From contig LUVW01000019.1 of assembly GCA_001661515.1 (NCBI GenBank), forward strand, positions 248,001 to 312,000: DNA of 64,000 bases, in the 5' to 3' direction. The notes beneath the pieces were generated by a model, which saw only the letters and a program-made list of their open reading frames with translations, had not been told where the DNA came from and did no database searches. The translations under genes were made by a program, and so were the position numbers. Source of the DNA: Capniomyces stellatus. Taxonomy: Eukaryota > Kickxellomycota > Harpellomycetes > Harpellales > Legeriomycetaceae. Of this stretch, positions 11,133 to 24,400 are shown piece after piece (position 1 is the stretch's first letter; every line of letters begins with the position of its first letter).

Positions 11133-12710
11133 TGTTGCTTTTTGTCTGAATGTGTTTGTTGTCTATTGGTTAATAGAAAATAGCTGTGTAAAAGTTTATG
11201 TTTCTCTTTTAAATTTACTTGATAATGCTTGGTTTAGGTGAAATAAGGTTGTATGTGTAAACTCTGGTATCTGCTTGTGAGCGTAGCTATACCAGTGTAT
11301 TTGAATAAAAACTTACCGTCTTGTTAGCTTTGTCAAATGTATAGGAATAAAGAGATATGCAAGTTTGCTTTATTTTCACGCCTTAAATTATAATTAAAAT
11401 AAAATTGACCATTGCATTTTATCTTATAGCTTGAAAATGATAACAGGATTTCTCTATTTTTTCTTGGTAAAAATAATAGAGCATTATCCACCTCATTCGC
11501 TACTTTTCTGTTTTCTCATTAGTTTCTTTTTCTTTTTTTCTTTTTCTTTTTTTTCTTCAGAATTTCAAATTTTTTTCTTTCAGTTATTTCGGGACTAACG
11601 TACATTTATCTTGGTGTATCACTTACTAGGGGATTTAGATGAAGCTAAAGCTTAAAATGCCGCCCACCCAATCGATTAATTGTTTTAGCAAAGTCATTTC
11701 CCAAATGACACGAATGAGAAGACGTGTTATTCAAAAGATCCCGCTTCATTTTCTTTAGTCCTTTAGAAGGATGGTTAATCTCATGAATAATTTTTTTGTG
11801 GCCAATTAGCACTGTTTGCAAAGTAACTAGAAATCTGTTTATATATTACAACATTCCAGCTGTAAATTACATAATTTATAAACACTGGTCTCTTGATACA
11901 AACTTGATGAAATAAAATAGCAGACTGAGCCTTGCTTTAGACAGAGAAACGCTTTTATACAGTTCATTCTCGAAATAGATGTTGCTTTTTTTTTTATCAT
12001 ACTAGTTCAAAAGCTTGGCCAAAAGTCTGCAAATGCACTATGGTACATTTTACACCTGAACTAAAGAGTATAAACCAGTCAGCCAAAACACCAAAACCAT
12101 ACACAGCAAGCTAGAGAGGTGTAAACTCGTTGTGCGACTTGACCATGTATTCGGTGACTAAAACTATAGGGCTCATGTGTGTGTACTAAGAATGTGCATT
12201 TGGTACTATTAAATCTCAGGCACGTGATTATGGCTGGGGCTAGGCTGACTTGCAGTGTGTATATATTGTGCTTAAATATGATACTTTCATGTTACCTTTT
12301 GAACAGTTGAATTTTAGTGACGTGAGGATCACCAGGCATTAACTACATTTGTAACTGTTTTTTTCTAAAAAAAAAAAAAATGATCAAATTCTGTTGCCAA
12401 TAAACCTCAAAAATAAAAAAATGATCAAAACTGGCTCATCCGTTATTGAATATGATTTCGAATTTACCAAAAAAAATCCAGCCTAGTGACATATAGAAAA
12501 TGTCACTATTGCCAAGTCACCTGACCAAGTCAATTTTCATATAAAGTTTTATATGACTCGCTTGTATTGTTTAGTTATATGTTATAGCTTGTATGAGCTT
12601 ATATACTAGCTACAACATATATTTTTCATCTGAATGGGGTTGGGCGTGAATCGAGTTAGAGGTTTGAATAGCCCTTACGCCCATTCTCTCAAAGGATATT
12701 TAATATATTG

Positions 12711-12750
12711 ATTAAAGTTGATTAAAGTTGATTAAAGTTGATTAAAGTGG
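12711..12750. repeat. 10-bp tandem repeat, four copies
   Basis: Four consecutive copies of ATTAAAGTTG, the last with a changed end. The repeat lies about 490 bases upstream of the SSADH-like start codon. Function unknown. Confidence 0.85.
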
Positions 12751-13160
12751 TAACTTCATTAGTTAATGTCTTCATTAGTTGGTATCCCAAGCACAAATAA
12801 TATCCGGCATGTTTCAAAACTTGAAAACCCTAAAGTAACAGTTAAATCGCAGAAACAAGTTGCCATCGATAAACAAAAGTGCTAATTGTTTTTAATTTAA
12901 TTCAGGAAAAGGCGTGTAAAAGTCGGTGCTGAAATAAATATATGGGAATTTCGAATTTGGCGAACAAACCAAACTGATCGCTACTAGCAATTATGAAACA
13001 GGTTGAGCGGACTGAACAGTTTGAGGGCCATTTTGATTAAATCAACAAACCCAGTTAATGCAGTAGTTTTCAGGCACGGATTTGCCAAATATACATAAAA
13101 CAAACTCAAATGCAAAAGTGATGATGGAAAGCCGCTATTTAAAGAGGGGGAAGAGGGTTA

Positions 13161-13168
13161 TATATAAA
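13161..13168 (+). promoter_or_regulatory. Putative TATA box of the SSADH-like gene
   Basis: A perfect TATATAAA lies 68 bases upstream of the start codon at 13236, at the usual core-promoter distance for a short 5' leader. Assignment rests on sequence and position only. Confidence 0.45.
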
Positions 13169-13235
13169 GAGTCGTAAAAGCACTATTTTCTCGAGCATAA
13201 ACACATTAAAGTCCAAACTGAGAGGGAAAAAAAGA

Positions 13236-15507
13236 ATGTATTTTGTTAAAAGAGGGGCAGTAGCTAATAGTTTAAAACACTTCAAGTTTTCAGGACCAAG
13301 AACATTAGGTTATTCCAACAGCTTAATAAATTTAAATAGCAAAAGTAAACCAAACAGATTTGAATTCAACACAATAAACAGCTTCTCAACTAGAGCCACA
13401 ATGACACAAGCAAAGGTAGAACACACAGGTGCCAACATGCCAGAAAATGTTTCTGGAAAATCAGCTCCAGGAATCTCAACTGCGAATGAAGTAAGTGTTG
13501 ACCGGGTTACCCTTGCATTGCCATTTGATAAACAGTTGTTGCTTTAGTCTTTGCTATTTTGTAAAAAAGAAAAAGAAAACTCAGTTAGAGTTGGCGCCAA
13601 CTACCGTTCTTTTGCGCAGAATAAAAAGCTGTTCTGTAAACAACGATTAATATTTTTAAACTTGATACGTTAGATGAAGGGATTTTCAGATGTTTCGTTG
13701 TTCAAGTACAAATTGGGGTCAGGGGCTGAACAAGACAGCACCAAAGTGTTTACCGTGTATGGTTAGTGCTTTTGCGCGTATTTTTTTTAAACCGCACTGT
13801 TGCTTTGGTTTGTGGATATCATTGGGTGGCACAGCTCAAGTAGGTGGCTTAGTGTATTTTAACGTAAAATGCTATCTAACCTTCAATTAGATCCAGCGAC
13901 GGGGTCAAATATAGGAGACCTCCCAGAAATGGGTGTCGAAGAAACAAGAAAGGCGATCGAGCTTGCGAGCAGAGTTCAGGAGTTGTGGTCAAAGACGAAC
14001 CTGAAGGTATCAAAGCGCTTTATAAATGGCCGCGTTGATGATACAATAAATAAGCAAATGCATGGATGGATGAAATATGGGAAGCTGTATTAATTTTAAA
14101 TTATTTGCTGATTAGGAAAGAAAAAAGTTAATGATGAACTGGTATAACTTGATATTGGATAACAAAGCCGATCTAGCCCGTATGATGTCTCTTGAGTGTG
14201 GAAAACCCTACAAAGAGGTACCATGTTTACTTTGATTTGTTAGGGCAATGTTTTGGATTTAATAGTGACCGGCAGCGTCAGTGCAGAGATTTGCAAATTA
14301 ATCTGCTTTGGCAATATACATATTTACTTGATTTAAAAAAAAATCTCACTAGGCCGAGGGCGAGGTTATGTATGGTGTTTCTTTTATCGAGTGGTTTGCC
14401 GAGGAGGCCCAAAGAGCGTATGGTGATACTATTCCAATGCCAGGCCAAAACAAGCAGGTGTTGACAAGAAAGCAGCCAGTTGGAGTGGTGGGAATAATCA
14501 CGCCTTGGAATTTCCCAAATGCGATGATTACCCGTAAGGTTGGGGCTGCATTGGCAGCAGGTTGCACAGTGGTAATAAAGCCAGCATACGAAACGCCTTA
14601 CTCGGCAATAGCGTTGGCAGAGCTTGCCCTAAAAGCAGGAATTCCAGAAGGAGTTATCAATATTGTGACAACACAAAAAAATACAGTTGATGTAGGCAAA
14701 GAGCTGACAACAAACCCACTGGTCAAAAAAGTTTCGTTTACTGGGTCTACAAGAGTAGGGAAGATATTGATGAGCCAAGCAAGCGGCACAGTTAAAAAAG
14801 CATCAATGGAGTTGGGAGGAAATGCACCATTTATTGTTTTTGAGGATGCTGATCTTAACGAGGCGCTGGATGGATTGATGATGTGCAAGTTTAGAAACTC
14901 TGGCCAAACGTGCGTTTCCGCAAACAGAATATTTGTGCACGACGCGGTATATGAAAGGTTTGCATTGATTCTGGAGGAACGCGTCAAGACAATCGTCGTT
15001 GGCCATGCAATGGACCCAAAAACAAGCATGGGTCCTTTGATTACTAAGCAGGCAGTGAAGAGACTTAGAGAGTCCGTAGATGATTCAATTTCAAAGGGTG
15101 CAATCTTGCGGTACAGCGGAAAGGCGGTTGGGTCGCCTGAGTTGGAGAATGGAAACTTTTTTATGCCTACAATATTAACAGAGGTCAAGCATGACATGGT
15201 GATATCAAACTGCGAAATATTTGGACCGGTTTGTGGGATGATAAGATTCAGCTCAGAGGAGGATGTGATGAGTATCGTCAACGATGTTCCAGTTGGGTTA
15301 GCAGGCTACTTTTACAGCCGCGACATTGGTAGAATCATGAGAGTTTCTGAGAAAATGGACGTCGGAATGGTGGGAGTAAATACAGGCATTATTTCAAGCG
15401 AAGTTTTGCCATTTGGAGGTGTTAAGGAGTCAGGGTTGGGCAAGGAAGGGTCCAAGTATGGATTGGATGAGTACTTGAACATCAAGTCAATAGTTATTAG
15501 TTATTAA
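13236..15507 (+). CDS. Succinate-semialdehyde dehydrogenase-like aldehyde dehydrogenase, probably mitochondrial
   Basis: Five exons (13236-13490, 13674-13761, 13891-14006, 14116-14217, 14353-15507) encode 571 residues. It follows the bacterial GabD/fungal Uga2 pattern throughout: DPATG, ITPWNFP (234-240), [13 protein letters not shown] with general-base Glu340, FRNSGQTC with nucleophile Cys374, and ECxxFGP-like CEIFGP. SSADH oxidises succinate semialdehyde to succinate with NAD(P)+, the last step of the GABA shunt. The first exon (residues 1-85) is rich in Arg, Lys, Ser and Asn with almost no acids before residue 40, as in mitochondrial presequences. A second in-frame Met at 56 could start a shorter cytosolic form. 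All introns sit in the N-terminal third; exon 5 holds most of the catalytic core. All junctions preserve frame and family alignment. Confidence 0.9.
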
Positions 15508-16097
15508 TAATAGTTTCTGTATCTTTTATATCTATTTCAATCGCATTTTTGTTGCGTAGGGTTGATTGATAGTCATCACCTTCAATAACCTTTCTAGTTT
15601 GTTTGTTTTTTCCAAAATATTTTTTTATTCGACAATTGCTGAACAAAAAAGTGCTGTTTTCGTTATTACAATTTTTTATTATTAAAATTTATTAATATTA
15701 ATATTAATATTAATAGATGTGAAAAGTTGAGTGATGTTGTAGTAAAGTGGTGCTTGTTTAATTAGAGCTGATCCTTTGGATTATGGGTCTGTTAGTGTTT
15801 TCGTTGTTTTATTATTTTTGTTGAGAAGTTTCCTACCAAATTTTCATTTAAATAACACAATCAAGTTAACCCAAATCAACTAAAAAATTGTTTTTTGCTT
15901 TTGTTCTTGTTTTTGATATTATATTTCAAGTTTTTTTTAATTATTGTTTTATAATTTTCTACTTCACTGTTTTATTTTGCCGATTAAACCACACTACTTT
16001 GTTTTAGCTCTTACAAACAGCCAATTGCTTGATAAAAATTGAAAGAGTAGGCTAAATTAGAACGATCAAGCCAAGATAAAAAAAAAGAAAAAGGATT
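15508..16097. other. Intergenic region
   Basis: AT-rich spacer between two plus-strand genes, with an ATTAAT microsatellite at about 15690-15715 and many T runs. It should hold the SSADH polyadenylation site and the PUF60-like promoter; no specific motif stands out. Confidence 0.55.
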
Positions 16098-18288
16098 ATG
16101 TTGATTGAAAGTATAGGCGAAAAGATGAATGAAGAAAAAGAGAACGCAAGCAGTTTGACAGAGGAAGAATTGCAGCAGGAGAAGCTTGAATTAGAAAAAA
16201 TGCAAATGGAAATAGAATCGAAAATCGAAGCTGGAGATGGTGCTAGCACAAAAAAGGATGAGGCACCAGAAGATATAAAAGCACAGAAAACAGACGAAAC
16301 AGAGGCAGAGTTAAAACTGAGTTCAGACAAGAGACTCAAATTGAGCAAAGCACGAGCGTATATCGAGGAGCTGCAAAACACAGTAAAGCTTTTATAATTT
16401 CTATTCATACGGCATGGTTAAATATAGAATTTGTTGTTTTGATTGTTTTAAAACGTTTATTGTGTCTAAAGGGCCTGGTGGTGGTCGAGATAATGGGAAA
16501 ACAATGATTGCAGTTAATTAAGAAAGAGAAAAACAATAATAATACAAATAGAGATTCAAAGACATGAATGAATCTTTGGTAACATCTTTACCAGCAGGAA
16601 TAGTAAACCCAGGTCTTGCTTCCGGAATGGATGTGCGGTATTTGGCCTTGTTGTCAAGAATCTACGTAGGCTCTATTAACTTTGAAATGACAGATGAGCA
16701 TATCAGGAAGGTGTTTGCAGAGTTTGGCGCGGTAAAAAATATAAGTATGTCTTTAGACACGTTGACAGGTAGACATAAAGGATTTGGATTTGTTGAATTT
16801 GATGTGCCAGAATCAGCAAGTCTTGCTCTAGAAAGCATGGACGGCACAATGTTGGGTGGGAGGTAGGTTGTATATTGTTTTATATCTGCATTGTGAAGGC
16901 GTTTTGAGTTGGCTATATCAGATAGTGCTGCTTTGACTTGAGAATATAAATAATGTAAAAGATTGAGAATTAACATTTACGATAAAAATGTAAAAAATGA
17001 ACCACAGGCAGCTTCGAGTTGGCCGGCCAAAGGACTATGCCGCGGCATTGGCGTGTATCACGGTAGAGCCTATACCAGAGCGAATATACATTTCTAATGT
17101 AAACGAGGTTATTACGGAAGAAAACTTGGAGACGATTTTTTCGTCGTTTGGACCAGTCAGAAAATGCGTTCTTTCGCCTAACCTTCTGACTAGAAAACAC
17201 AAGGGGTGGGGCTTTATCGAGTTTGAGACACCAGAGGCGGCGGCAACATCGTTATCGGCAATGAATGGGTTTAACCTAGGAAACCAGCTCATTCGTGTAA
17301 GGAAATGCGTGGTTGGTGGCGAGCTAGGCGTTGGAATGGCGGCATTGGATTCATTGCCCCAACCAATGGCGCCCACTTCTAACGTTCCCGCACAAGCTAT
17401 TGCAGTGGCCAACGAAATCAACCTTTCTATAGGTAAGCATAATGAAAATGGATAAAAGAGTAGAATAGAAAAGGAAAAGAATAGAATAGAATAGAAAGGA
17501 AAAGTGCTGGTTATTTTGTCTGTTGTTTTTCCTAGTTTCCAGCCTAGCTGTACATTTAGTATTAGTATATATTTTTCAAGATCTGCGCCATATGAATATT
17601 GACCTTAATGACATGTAATTAGAAAACCAGGGCAATGCGCCGAAATCCAGTACTTCTTACCCAGCAAGTACATTTACAGCCACTGATACGAATACAGTTA
17701 CGCAGTCATCAAGCCAAGCAGCTATTAAGGTGGCGGCTTCGTTTAAACCACCACAACCAACAGACTTGGACTCGGTTTCAAACGAGGAGAACTTTCAAGT
17801 CAGTTCCAAGGAGAGGTACTCGATTATGCAAAAGCTGTCGCGTTCTTCTGCCGACTCAGTGGTTGTGTGCTTGACAAATGTTGCACAGCCTGAAGAGGTT
17901 GATGACGATTTGTCTCAGGATATTTACGAGGAGTCTGTCAAGTTTGGTCCTGTCAAGAAAGTTGTTGTTCACATTAACGAATCAAACCAAAACGTCCAAG
18001 TATTTATTCAATTCGAGGAGGATCAGGGTAAGCAAAGTTTTTTTTTAGACTACTTTTATTGCTACTGGATAACTTTATTTATTTGTTGGTTTTCATTTTC
18101 ATCTGCTTTAATCTCTGTGTGTTTTTTGTTTTTGTTTGATTGGTGTTGCGTTGTGTTTAGCTGCAAAAAATGCAGTCTCTGTGTTTGACCAGCGGTGGTT
18201 TGGGGGCAGACGTATTGGTGCTAGTTTATACGACTTTGACAAGTTTAATCTAGAAACCATCTCTGACAAAAGAGTGTATATTCCTTAA
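16098..18288 (+). CDS. PUF60: PUF60/half-pint-like poly(U)-binding splicing factor (two RRMs plus UHM)
   Basis: Five exons (16098-16382, 16552-16862, 17008-17432, 17623-18027, 18161-18288) encode 517 residues. After an acidic, helical N-terminus, RRM1 has RNP2 IYVGSI (132-137) and RNP1 KGFGFVEF (171-178). RRM2 has IYISN (225-229) and KGWGFIEF (264-271). A low-complexity linker leads to a C-terminal third RRM that lacks aromatic RNP residues and ends in RWFGGR (487-492), the Arg-X-Phe loop of U2AF-homology motifs. PUF60 proteins bind pyrimidine tracts with U2AF65 and contact SF3B1/SF1 through the UHM, promoting 3' splice-site choice. The sequence LGGRQLRVGRP, formed across the exon 2/3 junction, matches the family and confirms the splice. 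An alternative in-frame start is Met at 16125. An intron-rich genome with T-rich acceptors fits the role. Confidence 0.9.
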
Positions 18289-19260
18289 TACTCGCAACAC
18301 ATTTTCTTGTGTTATACAAGGCGTTTAAATTATGTGTTGTTATTTTTTTTTTCTTCTTTTTCTTTTGTTAGTCACTTTCAATAAATATATTCATCAAGTC
18401 GACTGATTGTATTTGCAAAGTGGCTTGTAGTTAAAAATGTATCGTATCAATTGTTGGTTGCTGGAAACTAGTGTCAATTGAGCAAAATAAATAGTAAATA
18501 CAGTTGAATGTGAAGGTTGAAACAAAATTGATCACAATTTAGACTAGTGCTGTAACAAATCCAAAATGAAAGATGCCACCCCTCCCCCATTAATTTAGAA
18601 AGTCATCAAACAATCAAGTCAATCAGTCAGTCAGTCCTGAATAGATGAACAAATCCATAGCTCTGAATTATAAGCAAGTGAATATGAATATGAAAATGTT
18701 TAGGAATAGGCTATTATTAGTTTCGCCATATTTCGTTTTATATATTTTTTTTATTGGCCTGAATAAGCGTTAAGTTTAAATTAAACGCTCAACACCAAAC
18801 ATCAAATATCGCTTGTTTATCATAGTCGAAAAATAGTGGTGTTGTAGGCTTTACAAATAGACAACATCTAAATTATAGTATACTAGTGTGCAAAAGTATA
18901 GATCAGCCGACTTTTCATTAGGCAATAGCATTTGGCAGCTAAATAATTACAAAAACTAAAACAAAGTAGAAGAAAAAGAAAAAGGCTAAACAGGCCACAA
19001 AACGCCAAAGCTGTTAATCTGGTGATAATTCAGGTCGAATACGGTTGATCGATTCGTTATAAATTCGCGTGCATCAAGGAGTAGTTTAATCCTCTCCCTC
19101 TCACTTTCTTCCCCAACTTAAAAAAAAAATCGGCATCGGCTAATAAAAGCAAAAGGCAATTTACAAAACACTTAACGTAGATTGTAAAAGAAGAAGAAAG
19201 AGTGACAGATAAACAAACAAAAAAAAAACCAGCAGAGACAAAAAAAGTTTTGGAGTAACA
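18289..19260. other. Intergenic region
   Basis: About 970 bases between two plus-strand genes; T-rich just after the PUF60 stop, AATAAA-like signals near 18380, and a purine-rich leader immediately before the phosphatase start. No coding potential recognised. Confidence 0.55.
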
Positions 19261-21094
19261 ATGTCGGGACAGCTGATGGGGGCGATCAAGCCAAAATTTC
19301 GAGCGGTGCTATCCACAAGCCACATATCAAAGAAGAGCGCAGGGGAGTATATCAATAGGTATATGAAGTTGATGAATGCGGAACAAGCTAAAAACGTAGA
19401 TAATGGGAAAGATAGGCTTGGTGGCAAAGGGAAAGGAAATACAAGTACAATGTCAAAGATAAATAATAATGAGAAAAAGGGAGGCAAGCACCAAAACAGC
19501 AGTATAGAGAAATTCAGGTTGCCGATAAACACGAGTAGCGAAGTGATAAGGTCGTCTTACACGTTTAAGAATGAAATAGAGGCGGTTGATGGAGGAGAGG
19601 ATTCGTTGTTTGTGACAACCAAGGACTACAATGTGGTTTTTGGGGTGGCTGATGGTGTTGGGGGCTGGAACGATATGGGAATAGATCCAAGTGTGTTTTC
19701 GCTAACCTTGACAAGCTATATCAACCATGCGGTAAAGAGCGAGTGGAGTATGCATGAGTCTGATCCAATTGAGCCAAAAAGCTGTATCAAGCAGGCGTTT
19801 GCGTCGATGAGAAGAGACAGAGTTCCGGCTTATGGTAAAATAAATCCACAATGTGATGTTATATACTTTAAAACGTAGAGAAATTGAGAGGAAAAAGAAA
19901 AGAAGAGTGAATATGCGTGATTATAATTCAGTATGAATGAATGGATAAATAGGCAGCAGCACAATAGCGGCATGTTCTATATCACTAGTTGATGGAAAGA
20001 TGAATGTTGGACAGCTTGGAGACTCGACGTACTCGATACTAAAGTTTACAAACAATGTTGGTGAGGAGGCGAGTGGTGATGATAAGATGGTTGGGGAGGG
20101 GTTGGGTAGGAAGGAGAACAGATTAGATTTGGGGCTTCCAATAAACTGCACAAGTGTATATAACGCAGCAGAACAGCAGCACCGATTCAATATGCCATAC
20201 CAGATTGGGATGTTGCCTCCACAAGACAAGTACAGTAGAAGGATAGATTTGAAGAGGGTTGAGGAGGCAGAGCGGAACAGCTTGGGGGTGAAAAAGATTA
20301 TGGGAAAAAACAAAAAGGATGGGGACATGGCTAGTGCTGTTGGGGAGGGAGAAGGCGTTGCGGAAAAAAAGTATTATGTGCCAGACACAGTGGGGAAGAC
20401 CGAGGATGAGATAAAAGAGATGAACAGGGTGTCTCAGAGGGATGATTTTGCAGATTTGACGAGTATCGGATATGATACACCAAACGAGACGTTGAGAAGA
20501 ACGCATGTGTTGTTTGATAACAGTTTGGTGTTGTTGGCGACTGATGGGCTGTTTGACAACGTGTCGATATCGGAGATTGAGGCGTTGGTTGATGTGCAAA
20601 TAGGGCAGTTGCCAAACCAAGGCAAAGCTGGAGAGAAAGGTGATGGTTTGGGAGCGAGTGAGGAGTTGTTGGTTGGTAGGGATATTTTCAAGCAGGAGAT
20701 GAGAAGCAGTGGCAAAGACAGCGGTAGTAGCAAAGACAGCGGTGAGAGTGGCGGTGAGGTGAGTAAGGTTGGGGAGGTGGGGCAGAAGAGGATGGAGGAA
20801 ATGGAAAGGAAGTTTATCGAGGAATTAGGGCGATCGATAGCGAATCTGGCGGTGTACAATTACTTTAAGGAGGGAGTGATTACACCGTTTAGTGAGAAGG
20901 CGAAACTTGCGGGGTTCAAGTATGAAGGGGGGAAACCGGATGATGTGAGTTTAGTTTTGGTTTGGTTGAGGAAGGAGGTGCGGGACGATGGGATTGATGG
21001 AGAGTTGGAGTTTGAAGAGGAGTATGATGCGATGGGCGAGGAAGGATATTGTTACGATGGTGGAGTGGTTGGAAAGTTCCGATCTAAATTGTAG
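19261..21094 (+). CDS. PTC7: PTC7-like PP2C-type serine/threonine phosphatase
   Basis: Two exons (19261-19834 and 19953-21094) encode 571 residues. PP2C motifs in order: GGEDSLF (111-117), VADGVGGW with metal-binding Asp131 (129-136), GQLGDST (211-217), LLATDGLFD with Asp388, and KPDDVSLV (about 519-526). This order and the short GVGGW motif match the PTC7/PPTC7 group, Mn/Mg-dependent phosphatases of mitochondria that in yeast act on coenzyme Q biosynthesis. The N-terminus is basic and could be a presequence. The protein is longer than typical PTC7 (about 340-370): two low-complexity inserts, about 40-80 (Lys/Asn/Gly) and about 222-345 plus 405-470 (Gly/Glu/Lys/Ser), account for the excess. 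The junction TAT-G/GC gives YGSSTIA, which is conserved in the family. Confidence 0.85.
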
Positions 21095-21415
21095 TGAAGA
21101 AGTTTGGAAAGAGAGGGGGGGGGGGAAGAAGATGTGTTTACTTTTTTATTAATTTTAAATTTTATTATTGCAAGTAAAGTAAAGTTGATTATTTTTTTTT
21201 TTTAAAATAAAAACAAGGAATAAAAATAAAAATGAGGAAATTAAAATTGTATAGATGATAAAGAGCAAGTCAATAATACCAATAGTAATACTAATAGAAA
21301 AGAAAAAGGAATTAAAAAAGAAAAAAAAAGGGATATGAAGTAGAGTAAATTTATATAACGTACAAAAATGGAAAAACAAATAAATGAACAGGTATAAAGC
21401 GCAGGAATGGGAAAT
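21095..21415. other. Short 3' spacer with G homopolymer
   Basis: Shared 3' region between the convergent phosphatase and RhoGAP genes. It carries an 11-base G run at about 21115-21125 and A/T-rich tracts. Confidence 0.6.
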
Positions 21416-24400
21416 TTAATTAGAGTTTCCCATTGAAGACCAGCGGCTAGGAAGAACCAGAGCGTTTAGGTCCTTTTCGGCAGCGTTGGAGGAAAAGAGG
21501 GCATTAGGATTGTTTCCGTTGAAAGAATCGGCGCTTCTAGGGTCCTTGGTATAAGCGGAGGGTTTAGAAGAAGGGTTGTAAGTAAGGTTGGTGGGGGCAG
21601 CAGGGGACAGTTTTGATGTGGAGGGAGATTTGGGGGTTGTCAGGGTGGGTTTGGACAGTTTTTTGGGGAGTCGGTGGGTTGAAAACCCGATGGGATATGA
21701 CATGAATGGGGTTGTGCTGATGGAGTCAGAGTAGTCAGCGCTAGCACTTCCGCTACCAAGTGTGAAATGGCCCTTAGTGTTTACACCCAAGTGAGTTTTT
21801 GGGGGTACGTGGTTGGCAAAGTTGCTGGGTCTTGCGCTGTACTTGTTTCCAGCTGGGCGGTGAGCACCAAAAAACTCGTCGTCGCCTCCAGCAACAGCAG
21901 GAGCAGGAGTGGTTGAAGTGGACAAGGATGAGGTTGGCAAGCTGTTATTTCTTGTTTTAGTGTCGTCTACTTTTATTTTGAACTGCAGTGTGAACTCGTC
22001 GTTTGAGTCGTAGAATGTGTTTTGGTAGTTGCTCATTGTATAGGCTCCTAGCGGCTGGTCATCACCTGAGCTTTGACTAGCAATTCCAAGTGCTGGTTGC
22101 AGGGCAATGGCTGGGATTGGCAACATGGCCTTCTTTGATGCGATTTTGTGACTTGGTGTAGTATTTACGTTATATTCGCTCAAATCAAAACCTATGCCAG
22201 CGCCTAGATTTGAGTTTAAGTTTGACTTTAGGTTTGACTTTGATGGGCCAGTGGGCAAGTAATCTATTCCTAACGAGTTTGACCGGATACTCTTGACGTG
22301 AGAATCGCTACTGCCAAACATTCCGGATTTGTTTGCGTTTGTTTTTGAGCTGAGAACAATATCCTGTGTGTTTTTACTCGATGCTCCAGATCCTTGAGAC
22401 AAACCACCACCACCACCACCACTACTGCCATACACACCTACAGAATTTCCAAACGTGTCAAAACTGAGTTTGGTAGTAATACGTCCAGCACCGTCACGGA
22501 GTTCATAGCGGCTAACGTCATCTGACGCCAATTCCAAGTCTGAGGTCAAGGCTGAACCAGAAGCCGAATTCGAGTCTGAATCCGAGTCTGAACCTGAATC
22601 TGAATCTGAATCTGAATCTGAACCAGAGTTGGAATCAGACTCGGAATTGAAACCAGAGTGGATGTCGGAGCCACTGCTCTTGCCCTTATCACTACCCTTG
22701 CCCTTACCCTTGCTCTTTTGTATGTACTTGTGTATGTACTTGTAACTGTTTTTAGACTTGGTTATGCTGCTGGAATCTAGGCTGAGCATGCCAATACTAT
22801 CGTTGGTTTTGGATTTAGATTTAGATTTAGATTTAGTTTTAGTTTTAGATTTAGTTTTAGTTTTGGGTTTGGATTTAGGCTTTGTTCTGGTTTTGGACTT
22901 GGTTCTGGATTTAAAGTTGGAGTTGGATTCTGATTCGCCATGTTGTTGCTGAGGCAACATTATAGTAGGCATTTTTATGGTGTCAACAGGCCAGATAATG
23001 TTGACGTTGGTGATCAAAAAGGTTATGCACATGTTGATTGCACCCATATCCATCATCTCCTCGCCCGCCTGGCTATTGGGCAGCCTTAGCAGGTTGGGAG
23101 CAAAAACGACAGACAGGTTAACCGGCGTCATAAGGTTTGAGGCTGACAGGTCGGCTACAGCCCTTAAATGCCTAAGCAACGTGATCATGGTTATGTAGTG
23201 GACCGGTGGCATGGACAGCGATACCTGCCTGTACCAGATGATTTTCTCATCGTCTGTTACGTTCATTGCGGATGGGTGGATCCATGACCGGTACAGCTCA
23301 ACGGTCAGCAGTGGGTTCTGCAGGTCCCTAAAGTACTGCTTCAGCACGCTAGTTACGCTTGCCACGTCCATTTCCGGTAAGGCGATTGGCTCTTTCCATC
23401 TTTTCTCCTTGGTTACAGCTATAATCCGGTTGTGCACCGTTCGAATGTCTGTTGATGACCCGCTTTTCCTGTACACCCCCTCCATCTGTATCCCGTAAGC
23501 CTCAATGAACTCTAGCGACTTGCGCACAATCCAGGGAATCCCGCTGACTGCTCTTTCCAGCACCACCTGCTTGTCTATGCTCTGTCGGAACATCAGGTCG
23601 GGCACAAACGGAACGCTGAAATCTATTGGTTTATCTTCGCTGCTCTCGCCAATGCTCTTCAGGTCTCCCGCATTTCTGCCCAGCTTCCCTGCCCCGGTGT
23701 TGCCTGCTCCCGAGCTGTCCTTGGATATCCCTGGACACCCACTCACATCTGACGCCAAGCATCTCTGGTGCACTGTGTATGTGCACAGCTTGCATCTCAG
23801 GTCTTTGTTGTTCAGTCCCCACACCAGCTCTCCACATCTGTCGCATCTTACAGGCCGCAGCGAACTAAACGTATTGAACGTGTGACTGCTAACTCCTCCG
23901 AAAAACGATTCTGCCTTTTTGCTCAGCTGTCGAATTGGTGTCTCTATGTCTCTAACCTCTCTTTCTCTTTCTCTTTCTCTTTCTCTTTCTCTTTCTCTAT
24001 CTCTTTCTCTTTCTCTATCATGTTCCCTGCCATGTTCCCTGTCATGTTCCTTACTATCCCATTTAGCTTCTTCTCTATCCTCCTGCTTATCAACCTTTAC
24101 TTCTTGACCCCTTCTCCTGTCTCTCCTTCTCTGGCTATCCTTACTTGTTTTTGCCGCCAATTTATCCCTACTCCTCTTAAGCCCTGCATTCTCTTGTTCC
24201 AGCTTTGTGATTCTTCGGTATGCCGTTTCCAGCTCTTGTCTCAGCTTGTTCATCTCCACCAATATCTCCAGCTCTCGACCTTCTCCCGCTGACATTTCCA
24301 TTGGCACCAGGCTCACTGGTGATGTCCCCTTTTCACTCGTCGATTCTACTTGTGATACTGTTTTCGTTTCTACTGATCCTTCGCCCCTTTTTCTTCTTTC

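Larger units (their letters stand above)
11133..13235. other. Intergenic region with a short tandem repeat
   Basis: About 2.1 kb between divergent genes (TLC on minus, SSADH-like on plus). It contains T/C-rich tracts near 11520-11570 and a 10-bp tandem repeat (12711-12750). A TATA box lies at its right edge. No coding exons recognised on either strand. Confidence 0.55.

Noticed and set aside
14598..15281. 227-codon minus-strand frame opposite the aldehyde dehydrogenase
   Set aside because: Shadow of the conserved ALDH exon 5.
15690..15715. ATTAAT repeat as a regulatory element or origin
   Set aside because: Simple AT microsatellites are everywhere in this genome; nothing distinguishes this one.
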